NCBI RefSeq assembly: GCF_002999335.1
Contig: NW_020312481.1
Coordinates: 124,001-188,000 of the forward strand
DNA from: Cyclospora cayetanensis
Taxonomy: Eukaryota > Apicomplexa > Conoidasida > Eucoccidiorida > Eimeriidae
Reading direction: 5' to 3'
DNA length: 64,000 nt
Below the pieces are notes generated by a model. That model saw only the letters and a program-made list of their open reading frames with translations. It made no database searches and was not told the DNA's origin. Below, one piece after another: positions 30,779 to 43,610 of this stretch. Both the position numbers and the translations under genes were made by a program. Each line of letters opens with the position of its first letter. The stretch's first letter is position 1.

Positions 30779-31473
30779 TGTATAATTTAAAGGGGTTCTG
30801 GCCGGCGTGCTTGAGCCCCCTTCTCGCCTGCAGACTCTCTGTATTCTGCAGCAGCCTAAAGACAATTGGTCTTTGCAGCAGAAGCAGCAGCAACATCATC
30901 TGCTGCTGCTCCACCAACCGCGGTAACAAAGGGGTTGCTACCGAAACGCCCATGTTGGGGCAGCCACAGCTGCCGTCGCTTTCGTCGCTGTTTTTCCTGT
31001 GCTGCAGCAACAACAGCGATGGTTCCTGTCTCTGTACTTCCTCAAATTCAGGGTATGAGACAGTATGGCAACACCGCCTTTGGCCTACCCACTGGAGCCC
31101 TACGTTATACTAGTCGATTGGAGTGCCCTGGCACTGCCGGTGACCCTGTATGTTAGGGTCTTGGGTTCGTGAAAAGATCTTTTCGGAGCCCTGTAGCGGG
31201 CAGCTCTCTAAACGGGGTCTCCTCAGATCACGAGGTGCTGCTTCCGGTGCAGCACTGCAGGCCCTCTGAAGCCTGCGCGGCTCTCACGCCCTCGCCACTG
31301 CTGCAGGAGAGGGCAGCCAAGCGTTTATACTCAACAATTCGCTGTCACCGTTCCTGTGAGTGTAGACATTCGGGCACGGGTTTTTACGCGCCATGTTCAC
31401 GAGGCGACGCTACAGCAGCAGTTGAGCATCAAGGAGTCTCCTAGAAAGATGCGGGCTGCTACCCTCTCGCAAT
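30779..31473 (+). other. Probable exons of an unresolved gene
   Basis: Two stretches read like protein: MVPVSVLPQIQGMRQYGNTA with FGLPTGALRYT (31019-31120), and VYTQQFAVTVPVSVDIRARV with HVHEATLQQQLSIKESPRK (about 31327-31473, ending at TGA 31471-31473). A CAG/CTG-rich part lies upstream (30850-30920). A strong acceptor (tttttcctgtgctgcag at 30989-31005) precedes the first and another (gctgcag at 31300-31306) the second. I could not close the phases between them. They may be 3' exons of the phosphatase gene or a separate small gene. The repeated VPVSV string is noted without a family call. Confidence 0.4.
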
Positions 31474-33882
31474 GAGGCCCGATGTGGCCGTCCTCTTAAA
31501 AGTACAGTTCTCTAACAGCTTTCCCGCAAATCTCATAGGGCCCCCACGAAGTTCAAAAGGGCCCTGTCGGGACTGCATATGGGGGGCCTCGTGATGCCCG
31601 CATACTAAGTCTGCAGTGGATCGGGGCAAGGGGCTTGTTGTAGACGGGGCGCATGTACACGAGAGGCTCTTGGGGGTTTCTTAATCCTGCTTTTTCTGTA
31701 GCTTCTTGCAAGCGTGGATTACAGTGAGCAAGGGGGCGTTGCGTGTCAGCACCCGGCGGGTGGCTTTCAGTGGGCTTCTTATCCATCACGGTTTTGTTTT
31801 CGTGCCGTTAAAGTTTAAGGATAAGGACCTAGCAAGGGCCCTTGGCCAATATGAGGATTCGCAGATAAAGCAGGCGGCGCCTTTACCCTTGTGTGTTTCC
31901 TTGTTGGCACGGGGGGTCCAGGCAGCAATATATATGATAGACGAAAGAACGCACAGAAACCCAGTGATATTTACTCCAATCGCGGGAATTGCTCGCTTTT
32001 GGAATTCCTTGTATATTTCGCTGTGCGTGGACCTCTCTCATAGCGTTTCATCTGACGGGCCGTCATACGTTGACAACTCCTACCTGAGCTGTATTAACTA
32101 GAGAATGGGTCGTTTCATGGTCTGGCGTTTCTCTTATTTTGCTTGGTGCCAGCGATGCTAAGTACATACTACAACGATGAACGAGGGTGCCTGTGCGATA
32201 TTTTGGCTGAGTGCACCTGGGTGTGGGTGCTCGAGCCGTTTAGGGGCGGCAGCAACGCGCATCCAGTCTGCCCCTCTCCCACATGCCGGAACCCTGTAGG
32301 ACGAGGCCAAGTTAACGAAGGAACTCGTTGTTACTGGCAATGATAATTTTCATTATGCTTTGGTAGGGCTTGGGGGCCAGGGAAAATTTCGCGGATACTC
32401 CCTGAGAGGAACGCTTATTTTATGCATAGTCCCTCCCTTGTACTGATCTGCGGCGACGTCTCTATGGTGGCCTACATTTAGCGTGGCTATGTTTACTACG
32501 GCATAATACTGGCTTCTCAGGAGTTTTTCGGTGCGAGGTCTGCAACAAGTCGTACTCCGGTGAGTATCAAAGGGACTGTAGAGGTCAAGGATTAAAGAAA
32601 GAGAATCATACGTGTTTGGCACATAAAAGCTTAGATCGAACGTGCATGGAAGCATAAGCTACGCATGTTTACTCGGCTTGTAAAGAGTCTTGCCGTCTCG
32701 TGGGTGAGGCGAGGAACCTCGTTATTAGCTCCACCGCAGTAGAGGCATGCAAGGTAGTTGACGGCACTTACTGAGCCAGTTGGTACATTCTGATTGCAGC
32801 CAAAGCAGCTACACTTTTCCCTCGTCCATAAAAAGTTGTGAGCAAGGTGTATGCGCTTGCCTGCACGCGTGTAATGTACTGGTGATATGGCGGTTCCTCG
32901 TCTGTAGTCTCCTCAGGGCCTGCGTAGCTTTAACCCCCTATTACCCTTTCAGCAGTGGAAAGGCAGCGAATTCAGATTAATGAGCACTGCACTCGTAACC
33001 CAGATGCCTTAGCTCCTCTTTGGCTAAGTGCTGCGCTGTAAATACACGCTGCCCTTTGCTTACGCTGCCATTGCTCGGCCGAATGAACCTTTGCTGCTAC
33101 CGACAGGTTCTACTGGGGTCCGGACTTATGAATAGCTTAGTATCCAGTGGCCAACATGCAAAAGGTCTTTCCGCCAGGAACAAGCATCTAAACTAAGAAG
33201 CACGTCACCTCACTCAAACTAGCGCTGCATGTACTCTGCTAGTGGGGTTGGTATTACTGACGGCCTGGCTTCTATAAGCCATTTGGATATTCTATACTGT
33301 GCTGTCTCTGTAGACACTCAGTATGTAGCCTTGGGAGAGAGACGCGGGCCAGGGGTAATGCCAACCGAAGCAGAGCCGGCAGCCTGTAGCCCTTGGTTCT
33401 CTACTTGTTGCTCACTCGGTATTCTAGGGCTTAGCAGCTAGTTGAAATGATACCAAAGTATAGTTGCGTATTATTCCTTACCCAAAAAGACCTAGAGCCA
33501 GGCAGCTCACCCCTTCTTTAATTAGCGGTGCCGACACGCCTCCAATGACGCCCGAGCCTTGCAGCACTTGGTAGCAATCTGCGTCATCCCGAAATACTGT
33601 TGGAGGGTTCAAGCCCACAGACCGTGTTTTCAGGCTAGAAGGAGCCAAAAGTGGGGCAAAACCATTTTGCACTTACCACTATCAAGGGGGTTTCACATCC
33701 TGTTTCCGCCTCCAGCCGCACGTCATCTCGGTAGCCTAAGCACCAACCCTATCAGATCCTACTCTAGGGCCCTCATCCAAGCCCGCCTTCTTCATCTCTC
33801 CTCTTTTAGCTCTTTTATGCTTATTCATAGATTCATAGAGAGAGAGGAAGCCCTGAATCCCACCACTCCATCACCCCCGTAG
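31474..33882. other. Gene-poor stretch with one long open frame
   Basis: The plus-strand frame 31706-32101 reads FSGLLIHHGFVFVPLKFKDK and continues to a stop; it lacks convincing splice context or family resemblance. The remainder is AT-richer and free of GGGGCCCC blocks. Nothing else is supported. Confidence 0.35.
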
Positions 33883-36800
33883 GCTCGCTGCCTTTACCGG
33901 GGACCACGCTCGGCGAACCGACCATTGAGACTTTTGAGCTCTTGAGTGCCCTCTCCTCAAGTCTAGACTCCGAGACTTCCCCATCCATGGTACGCCTCGT
34001 GCCTCCGGCCTGAAGCTGCCGCTGCATTTGCCAACGCGAGCCCAGCAAGGAATCCTCTCCCAGAAAAGCAGAAGAAGCAAAGACTCGACGCTGCACTGGC
34101 AGCTCCCCATGGCAGCTGAGCTGCCCCTTCAACCTGTAACTGAGGGAATGGGGAGTGGCTTCGTCTCGTCTCCTTTTATCTCCTCTAAATCCACAAGCCC
34201 TCCTAAAGATGTCGTAAGATATGCACGCACAAGGGCCACGCTGGCACTCTGCATCGCCCACAGCCCCTCTCACTTGTTTTCTTGGAGTTTTGGGAGTTTT
34301 TAGCGCGTCAAGAGGCCTTTCAGGCTTCCCTCTTTCCCGCACACCCGAATGTGCCGGCTCTCGGCTCCCTCCTGGGTTCGACTCTGCCCCTCTCTACCTC
34401 TTGTTCGCGTGCCTTCTACCTCCGCCTGAGCCGTTTTCGCTTGCCACCACGTCACCAGCTCAGTTTTTTCCTTTCCTGTTACTTATAACTGCGTCCGCCC
34501 TTGCGGCGCCTGACTTCCTGCGGCCTCTGCCTCTACTACGGCGTAGTGGTTGTAGCGCCTTATCATGCTGCCCCCTTTGTTTTCTGTTGTGCCTTCGTCT
34601 TAGCTGCTTGGGCAAGAAGTCGGCGGCGAAACCTCCTGAGAAGAAGGTATGCCTTTCTTGGTAATCCTAAATGTTCCCAGAGAGCTTTGCTGAGGGTCGT
34701 ATAGCCGTTTCTTAGGTTTCGCTTGCGGCCATCTTCCCTCAGGAAACATCCCCTTCGAAGGGAGGGCTCTCTGCCGAGGTGAGTAGTAAAGGGCCTGTCG
34801 AGTGTCTGTTTGCCTCCAGCTTGCCCATAGTTTTAGCCTTATCTTGCCGTGCAGTGTAAACGGGAGGCTTTGGCAAACGGGGGGCTTCGTATGCGGCAAA
34901 CACAGAGACATGCGGCTGCTTTGCGCCACAGGGTCTTCGCAAAGACAGCGGCACGGCCGATGCTCCTGGAGATGATATTGAGTGCCTAAGGAAGGAATTA
35001 GCCGAGCTGAAAAGGGAAAGGCAAGTTCTCCAGTCGAAGATGGAGGAAGCCCAAAGGAAGGCAGCAGATGCCGAGGAACAGCTCTGTCGGCTTCCTAGTA
35101 AGGTCCGGAAGGCTCTTAAATCCTCCAAAACAACCGAATTCTCTGAGTCCTTATTCGACTCGATCGTACCGGAGAGAGAGGTAAGCAAGGAGGAGGCAAG
35201 ACAGGCGTCAGGCATTGCAGCCCGATCTACTGGGCCCTCTCGTCAAGCCACGCGGACCGTGGCCCCTTCGAAGTCAACGTCAATGCCTCGAGCCAAATCG
35301 AAAAGATTTACCCAGTCGTTTGCGGACCCTACTCCGTTCATGCAACTGTCGCAGGAAGAAGCACCCACGGAGATGGCCAAAGAAGAGGCCCCAGAGGCGG
35401 ACGAGGGGCCTCCCCTGCGTGCACGGGCCCTACCACCGAAGGACGGAGGACAACAGGATGAGAAGAAAAGCGAAGTTAGCAGAGTTTCAGGTAGAGAGGA
35501 AGAGCAAGCGGAGGTAGAGACAGAAGCTCCCGCGCCAAGGAGCGAGTCATTTCCCGCAGAGCCAGAGCCGAAACACGAGACGGAAGTACAGGCGGCAGCA
35601 GCAGCAGCAGCAGAGGAAGAGAGCAAGCGGCTATCAAGGCCTCCCTCTCGTGAACGTTCCCTTCGGTGGCTGAGGAAGCGGCTTAGCCACACTGCCTCTT
35701 TAAACGAAGAGCCAGAACAGCGGTCGCAGCCTCTGCTCGCCAGTAACATTCTTTCTTCGAAGGACTGTGTCAAGTGCGACGCTCTAAGTCAGGAGAAGAA
35801 AACACTGCAGGTCCAACTGGAGAGAGCCAAGTCCCGCTGTGGCCATCTGGAGGCAGAAGCTCAGGAGGCCCTTGAGAAGCGACGTGCCCTTATCGAGAAA
35901 GTGAGAAGGCAATCTGCCCCCAGATAGCGCATTCAGCATGCTCATGCAGCTTACATCCTGTAAGCCTACGCATGACGCCTACTGCTCTGTGAGTTTGCTG
36001 CAGGTTAGACTTGTGGTACAGAGGACCGCGCTACGGATGGACCAACTCCAGGCCAAGTACGAGTTAGCAATGAAAGAGGCAAGTGCATACAGATATACGA
36101 TATACGAAAGGGCATTATGTATGCGCTTGCCGAAGGCGAGACTTGTTCCGAAAGGAAGGGAGCTGAGGCTTTGCTTCGCCGCACAAAGGGCCAGTTGGGA
36201 AGCGGCTGCATGATATCGAGAAGTGAAAGGAGGCTCTACTGATGGTCTGTTCTGCCACTTCAGGTAGCAGATGGCAATCGCAAAGCACAGCGTGCGCGGA
36301 TCTTTTATTATGGGCGCGTAAGCACATTCCGTATGTCTTGTCGTTCCTTACCCCGAAGGTGCTGGCAATAGAAACTTCTGTACCCTTTACTGGTCCTGTT
36401 GATGGGATTGTGAGTGTTTAGCGCCAGGGATTGTGCGGATGGTGCTTGCGCTCACAGCGGAAGGGCCTTGAGATGCGCATTGCGGCCCTAGTTGACAAGG
36501 TGCACGAGCTGGAGACATCCGAGTCGATACCGTGAGTCCCTCACCATTCAGCTAGGCAAAATTCTGCATGCACTTGTCTTCCTCATGTCCATTATGAGAA
36601 CCGGCTGGCAGGGGTTCCTATGCAAACTAAAGAAACCCTCAGATGCACATTTTCAGCTGCAATGAAACTATCGATACAGAACCGCACAAGAAGAATGCTT
36701 GTGTTGCCCTAACAGTAGAGATTACAGGCTCCCAAGGCGATCCCTGAGATTCGCAACCAGGTGCCTAAAGGACATGTGCCCGCTTCAGCCGCTATTCTTT

Positions 36801-37790
36801 GTCCATGTCGTTTGACTAAACGCCGAGAATCTAAAAGTGGCAGTACGAAAAGGGCACGAAGTCTCTTCTCTATTAATTGCCTGTTCTACACTGCTGTTTC
36901 CTCTGCTTTGTGCCGCCTGCAGTCCCGAGCCCCCTGGCAAAGCCCACACGACGGAGTTGTTTCCTTCATATGTGCTTGATATGGAAAGGGGAGTCTCTTT
37001 GGCTGGATTGCCTCATGTCTTTGTAAAGTATCGGGAGAACATTGATAAGCCAGAAGATGATGCATCTAGCGCGCGGCAGACTGTGCTGGTCCCTGCATAC
37101 TTTTTTGATGAGGAGGCGTTGGTGCGTGCTCGGGAAAAAGCGGAAGGCAATAGGAGGCGACTTTCCGTGGCAAAACCAGCTCAGCTCTTTGATGAGGCAG
37201 CAGCTGAGAGGACCGTAGCAAGAAAATCAGCAGCAGCTGCATCGTCGGGAGAACAAAGCAGAGCTGTCCCTTCCAACTTGTTTAATGAGGAGCCAATGCG
37301 CAAAGCCAAAAAAAAGGCTGAGAACCTCCGAACGGAGCAGACAACAGCTCTTCCTGCCTCTCTCTCCAAGGAGCCGTCAGAAATTTCTCATAAATCAACC
37401 GTGGTTGTTCCTTCAAACTCTTGCGGGGAGAGAGAGTCCGAGAACCCTCTGCAACAACAGGCGACTAGCAGACAGTCCTCTCTCTTTTCACGCCCGCTTC
37501 TCGACAGCTGCCCTAGGCAAACTCAGGAGGAACGTCCTCAAGCAGAATTGACCGTGGGGCCCTCAGTGGAAGACGCTGGACATGCGTTCAGGAGGACTGC
37601 TCCCGTAGAGATTCCCGAATCAGACAGTGAAGACATCTTTCCAGAAGCACCCCAAATCGAAGGGACCCGTGTCCGTCCCCTCTCAAGGAGTGCTAGCACG
37701 CAAATGCAAGACAATTGGACAAGCAGTCTAAAAGGAGGCACGTTACCTAGCAAGAACCGACCAGCAAGCCCACTGATGTGCAGAGAATGA
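33883..37790 (+). CDS. Unknown coiled-coil protein, many exons, 5' end unresolved
   Basis: The firm exon chain is 34604-34646, 34743-34778, 34932-35900, 36004-36078, 36264-36317, 36458-36531 and 36923-37790, all in phase. A likely earlier exon is 33883-33989 (PTIETFELLSALSSSLDSE). No start codon was fixed. Exon 34932 opens with a coiled coil (IECLRKELAELKRERQVLQS), then a disordered Glu/Ser/Ala part, then a second coiled coil (LSQEKKTLQVQLERAKSRCG) that continues through the small exons (RTALRMDQLQAKYELAMKE; GLEMRIAALVDKVHELE). The last exon repeats a loose pattern, VLVPAYFFDEEA, KPAQLFDEAA, AVPSNLFNEEP, about every 35 residues. Intron 36079-36263 uses a GC donor (GAG|gcaagt). I recognise no family; the layout suggests a scaffold or cytoskeletal protein. 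The RING-like exon downstream may belong to it. Confidence 0.7.
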
Positions 37791-38069
37791 GGACCCTAGG
37801 CGTTGCAAAGCCATGTAGATACTAAAGTGAAGGGGCGAGGAGCTCTGTATGAAGCAGCCGTAGGCTGTATGCGCCTATGTGTGGAACGGCACCAGGAAGT
37901 GTTAAATAATTTGGGGCGTTCCTTGAGAACTAAGAGAGTGCGCACCGTAGCGTGCTCCCGTGCACGAGAGCTTGGTTCTATGTTCTTAAGGTATCTTTCC
38001 ATCCCGGCCCTTTTCCCTATCGTATTAGCAAGCTAATGCGCCTTGCCGATTTGCGGTTTGCTCTCAGCT

Positions 38070-38369
38070 GAAATTTTATCTCCAGCAAAGCCGCTTCAGC
38101 CAGCGGAGTCCTTTATAACGGCTCCCTGTTGTGGTCGTTTGACCGTGCAGAGCAATGTGAAACCGTTCCGGCGTTGCGGATGCATGATCTGCCGGCAGTG
38201 TCTTCGCACTGCTTCAATGCAGGCCAAAGTCCATATTAACAACTTTGTGGGGACGGATCCCAATACGGGAGCGTATATCTGGAAAGTCAGATGCCCTACC
38301 TGCGGCATCGTAGCCCCGGTAACTGCCACGCAGTTGCGCATTCCGTCCATCAAACGGAGTGCGCCCTAG
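38070..38369 (+). CDS. RING-like zinc-binding domain exon (C-terminal)
   Basis: The open frame after an acceptor at 38069 (ttgctctcag) runs to TAG 38367-38369. It contains ITAPCCGRLTVQS, then KPFRRCGCMICRQCLR, and ends KVRCPTCGIVAPVTA. The spacing of CxCxxCxxC with a later CPTC resembles a RING or zinc-ribbon finger, with Cys where RING proteins usually have His. There is no in-frame ATG before the domain, so it must be spliced to something upstream. The nearest candidate is the coiled-coil gene ending at 37790, but I found no consensus GT donor in the right phase; a GC donor at about 37750 (CCTA|gcaaga) would fit. Alternatively it is a separate gene whose first exon I missed. Confidence 0.55.
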   Translation, partial: EILSPAKPLQPAESFITAPCCGRLTVQSNVKPFRRCGCMICRQCLRTASMQAKVHINNFVGTDPNTGAYIWKVRCPTCGIVAPVTATQLRIPSIKRSAP

Positions 38370-40899
38370 TGACTCTTGATTGCTTTTGAATCCTGAGTCT
38401 CCAAGCACTTATAGCTCTGCTTCTGGCCCAGAATACCCCACTAATTCATGGCTAGCCACGAGTTCCCGCCAACTTTTCTGTATCCACAATAAGGACCCCC
38501 ATGCTGTAGCTGGTGGTGACCAGCTGCGCTAATCCACTTACCTGCGGGCTCCTACCTGGCGTGAACTTCTCACAAACACCCTGGTTATATTTCTAAGCTT
38601 GATGCCCTGTTTGATAACATTCTTCAACCTTTATGGCCTGCTCTGGGCCGACCCACCGGGTCCTTTTTCAAAACCTCAAAAAGCACCTTAGAGGCCCCTC
38701 AGGATCCGCTTATCTGGCACGCGGATGAAATGGAAAAACCAATGAACAACCCTTTTAGTAGGAATCAAGGAGGACTTACTAGGCAATCCTCACACAATAT
38801 GCACGAACAATGGCTTAACAGTGAACTAACCTTCCCAGATCGGCTCCCTCGCGGGGAAACATCTCTGCTTCACCGAATGTTGCCAACTTCAACCTCGATA
38901 ACTGTCTCCGGTATCGGTTTTACGGGCCTTTTCGTGTGATTTCAAAAAGTTGAATTTGAATTAACGAGTTTCATAGAGACGTACTTGCACGCAAAACCTG
39001 GGACCCCTGATGAGGCTGAACAGTCAATGAAATATGCAAGCCATCCTCACAAGAACGAAATAGTGCAGAATACCCCGAACTTTGTAAAGTGTGTTGGTCT
39101 TTGAGTTACTGCAGTGATTTTCATACTGCAGATGCCGTGATTAGTGACGTAAAGCTGTGTTCTGTTCACATGTGAATCGTTGTATAGGATGTATGTGTGC
39201 TGATCATGGCGACATGGTATGCGCGATATCTAATCTTTATTCTGGAGCTTAGGCCTTAACGTTAACACCCCATGATTGACAGCAAGCTGCCCCAGTGGTG
39301 CTTCCTTTAGCGTACAATCCCCCACTTCTACGAGCCACGGTGACCAACCAAGCGAGCACCACAGTAGAGTGGAGGGTAGTCCGGAGGCATGTGAGGTGGT
39401 TACAGTTACTATACTCTGAGTTGCTTTGTGAAGGAATGTGTACAATTCCCTCTGGAGCGAACCGGCCACCTTCAGGTTTTCGTGGGACCGAAGGTTGCAG
39501 GAAACGAAGGCTAGACAATCAAACCGCTTAAACAAGCTCCATCACCACTGATGATACATTTTCGGGCATCGAAATTTACCGTAGTGCAGCAGTTCTGCCA
39601 GACCCTTTAGTTTCTGTAAAAGATACAGGGAAGCCTCATCCATAAGCTTCGTGATATAAGGGATAGAGAGATGATTACAAGCGGCTCTCGCCGATATTAT
39701 CAATAAAGTATGTCTCATGCTACTCAACATACGCACTTGAACCTCCTATTGGTATTCAGCATTTTGTGGGAGGATAACCCTGCTGAGGTGCGGCATGCAG
39801 CGCCTAGCTCTCCGTGGCCCGCGGCTCACCGTCTAGCGAGTCCACAAGGTTTTGCCACTCGATTATGCAGCAGACAAGGGGAAAGTGAATGTGTCTTTGG
39901 TCTAGAAAGGCGTGAAACTGGTTTTCTAATTTCATTGACGTGCTGAGTCTCCTTAAGTACGCCTTTGCTTGGGAGCTCCCCTCTTCCTAGATGCCTGGCT
40001 AGCCTAGTCCACATACACCTAAACTCATATCAACACGTGGGGTGGCGGTTTTGGTCGTGTTGGACAGCAGTACCCAATCAAACCTTAAGTAATACGGTAC
40101 GAACATCTCATATTGAACCGAAGGGCATATTGAAGGACTCCGTTTCTCACGTGGACAACCGCACTCTGGGCATCGAGACCAATGGGTGGCTAGTGAAGAC
40201 ATATCGCCACAGCAAGAATATGAGATAATGATTTTGGGTCTGTTTTCGTTAACTCTGCGACTGTAAATCAGTTAGGTGGATTGTCATCAGAGCGGCTCAG
40301 TATACGTGAATAATTCCAGCGGTCCCTCATCCTCACTCTCCACTGTGGCCCTCTGGTTGCCCCGTATCCACCTCGGCTCCCACTCCAACGCAAGCTGGTC
40401 TCAACGCTAAGCAGGCCTGCCATCAACCGCTCTGTCCTCTGTTTTTCAATAGTGATCAAAGTCGAGTGGATCCACTTGCTTTTTATGCCCTTCATATCGT
40501 CCTGCCCCTCCCCCCTCCCGCTTCGTCTTTTCCATAATACCAAAAGCCTCCAACTCTCAGTCGAAAGGGCGTGACTCGCCTTATCCGATTCCAATATGCT
40601 TATTTTCTGGGTTATTGTACATTGACCCCGCATAGTCGGCATAAATTCACTACTGTAGTATTCTTATAGGTCTCTTCAGTCAGCCCTCGAGCCTCCACTC
40701 TGTCCACGTTAAGCAGTTCCCACACAAGGGCAATCTGCACGAGTAGAAAATCATCTGCACAAGGCATAGCAAGTAATTCCAGAAGCTTTTTGAACCTGCT
40801 CTTGCCCGTAGTATTGAGTTCTCGTCTGTCCTCTTGCATCTTCCGGGGTACCTGCAAGCCTTCCACAATCTTATACCCTCTCTTTGCAGCTTCAACACC
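38370..40899. other. Intergenic stretch without a supported gene
   Basis: Several frames of 60-125 codons exist on both strands (for example complement 40268-40642), but none shows family motifs or splice-linked partners. The final part is the 5' flank of the CCCH gene, with a pyrimidine-rich run and AG just before the ATG. Confidence 0.45.
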
Positions 40900-43610
40900 A
40901 TGGCGTGCGCATCGCTCCTAACAGACGACAATATACTCCGATTCAGGACTAAGGCATGTCTTCGCCTTCTCCAGGGTTCCTGCAGTTTTGGAGACGAGTG
41001 AGTGGGATAGGGTGAATACGAACCTGCAGTCTCTTGTGCTTTTTCTGCAGTTTTTGAGTACACGTAGAATAGCCACCAGAATGACAGCAATAAAAGTAAA
41101 GGAATGCAATGCTATGCTGTACTGATAGCTGGTGCTCCATATTTGTCTTTTCTGTCACAGCCGATGCCAGTATTCTCACAGCCCAGTCTGGACACGCCGC
41201 TCTCCCTATTATGCCTCCCCTAGTAGCCGTCGAGAAAGGTCCGAAGAGACGGAAAGGGAGCCACTACTGCGGTATCTTCCGGTGCCCTGTGAGAACCTCC
41301 AACTGGAGAACGGAAAGGTTGTGAAGGTCAAATGCCCCAGAGGAATCAGCTGCCCATTTTCTCACTCCACAGAAGAGATTGCATACCACCCTCTAATCTA
41401 CAAGGTGTGCACATCTTGTTTCAACACGCTCATGACCAGGATCTAGAGCTGCGAAGTTTTTTAAAAATACGAGTGTAGAGTGGTCATAGGGAACCAGTAA
41501 CCCATACTGTCTGCCTGACCGGCGGAGCGTGTGCTTGATCCCGACAATGTCTTGCTCCATGGATGTCGCTGTGTTCAGACTGAACCCTGCAAAGCCTTTG
41601 CGCAGCGTTCCTGCCGAGTCTACTACTGCTGGAAGAGCCATGGGGAGAAGGAGCGGCGCCACCACCCGCGATACGCATCTTTAGGGGTCGCGAAAGGTCT
41701 TGATGGTAAGATGCTGATAACACATGTGTAGTTTATAGGGAGCGGGGTGGCGGGGTACCAAAATGCCAGCGGGGAAAACCTGAAAATGTCTTTAATGCGG
41801 GGGCATGCTTTTTATTTTTTTTATTTTTTTGCTTGGATGTGTCGTGCGGGTGGCCTTGTGTAGCGCCACTGAACTATCCAGGGGTCAGCCTTGTGGAGCT
41901 GATGCCGAACAAAAACGGCCGCCGCCGCCGCCAGAGATTGACATTAGCGAATTCTACGATGACTGCCTTGGAAACAAGTGGCAGCAGAGGCTCTACTGCG
42001 TCCGCAGAGAATGGGAGTCATGAAAAGGTTGATCTGTTGCTCAAAGACCTTGTTCAGCACCTTGCGGATTCCTCGCCTGGATACGACAGCTCCCTACCCA
42101 GAGACGCTCTTTGGGAGCTCGGAGGCAATCATCCGGTCAAACCAATTTTACCACACTCCGCGGAAGATGCCAAGGGAAATTGGCCACCTCTCAGGAGCCT
42201 ATTGCATGTCCTTGAAGGCAGGATAAATGCCCAGTGCTGCGCTGAGGACGACGGAGCCGCGCTCAGTTTCCCCCCTCACCCAGTACACAGCCTGAAGCAG
42301 CATGCCAATCAGACAGGAAAGAAACCTCAGAGCTGCGTTTTGAGCCACAACACGCCTTTGGATAGTTCCACGGATCATATGCAAATGAGGAGGCCTGCAG
42401 TCTACACAGAAAATTACGAGGCTTTGGGCTGGGCTTTGCCGAATTTAAAACACCAACTCGACGGGAATCCCGTAGCTTCGTGGGATATAAAGGCTCGAAT
42501 AGAAGGCCTGTCTAATTTAACTGGATCCTTTGCGGCTCCTGCCAACTTCTCACAGCTTGTACGTTCCCAGCATCTCGGTATTCAGGCTCCTATGCATGCA
42601 GGCCTTTATAGATGGTGCAGTGGCCTGGGGCCAAAGGACGGTGTGCCTTTTGACGGCGCGTATAAAGACCATCGCCGAAAGTCAATGCCCCTAAGGTATG
42701 CACGCAATGAAATGTGGACGAACAAAGGGTGCATACCCTTATGTACTAAAGACTCCGAGGTTCTCTCTTGTTCGAAGTCTTTTGGGAGGAGCCTTTGCAG
42801 CTCTCAGAGCAGCAGCGGTGGGGGCATGTGTCCTTGCAGATGCGTCCAGTCATCTCCGGCCGCCAGCCCTGATATGAAGCAGAGGCTATGCAAACTTGTA
42901 AGATGCCTTCTATACGCTAGCCTTCATTTCTTCCCTAATGAAAGACTCGTTTCAGAAGCACATAGCACCTTAGCAATGAGTTATGCCTTGAGGTTTGGTG
43001 TCTCGTGCAGGAACAGGAGAGTCTTGAGGAACTGAAAGTTGGAACTGTAGAGCACGAGGACAGTCCCTGTACGCGCCTTACTGGCGGTGATTGTGGCAGC
43101 CTGGCGTCCACCTGTTTTTCTCTGGAGTTTTCTCCAACAGGTAGCAACTGGTCATGTTCGAAATGTGACATGGAACACTCTATTGGTCCTGTATACAAGG
43201 GAGACGAGGAGGTTCATCTGGAGCAGATCCAAATGGACAACGAACCCAGCAGTTCGTGGGGAAGAACCTGCCGGTCGGAGAAAATTGTGGAATATTTGCC
43301 TGAAATGGAGGCCAGAGAAGAGGAAACAGTGCCTTTGAAGGACATGCATGGCCCTTCTCAGGAACTAGGATCTCACGACGAGGCTGAAGTGAATAAGAAG
43401 CTTATGTCATGCGTTGTTTCGTTGCTCAAAATGATTCAGGAGAAAGAAAGTATTGACGTGAAAGTCGGGGGGCAGCGGAGGGGCGAATGCATGAGCACCA
43501 ATGCAGAGTGTGGTGTACGTGAATCCCCGCAGCCCGCAGATGATACCACAATTGCTTCAGGTAGTCAGAATATGGCGGCCTCATGGAATATGGCGAGGCT
43601 TGTCGCCTAA
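40900..43610 (+). CDS. CCCH-type zinc finger protein with three fingers
   Basis: Likely RNA-binding regulator. Five exons (40900-40997, 41161-41404, 41579-41705, 41864-42897, 43011-43610) join in phase to 700 aa from ATG 40900. Finger 1 spans exons 1-2: FRTKACLRLLQGSCSFGD then RCQYSH (C-x7-C-x5-C-x3-H). Finger 2 is in exon 2: CENLQLENGKVVKVKC then PRGISCPFSHS. It leads to EEIAYHPLIYK, the linker typical of Unkempt and plant tandem CCCH proteins. Finger 3 is in exon 3: TEPCKAFAQRSCRVYYCWKS plus H. The rest (exons 4-5) is polar and largely disordered with a weak helix near the end (KKLMSCVVSLLKMIQEKES). Finger order and linker make the call firm; the target RNA is unknown. Such proteins often control stage-specific mRNAs in apicomplexans, which is family knowledge and not shown here. 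Confidence 0.93.

Noticed and set aside
33833..34342. 169-codon complement frame with LEERALKSSKVS
   Set aside because: No splice partner or family. The opposite strand holds a plausible exon (33883-33989) with good borders that fits the coiled-coil gene.
40268..40642. 124-codon complement frame with an ATG
   Set aside because: No motif, no splice partner and ordinary length for chance frames in this composition.
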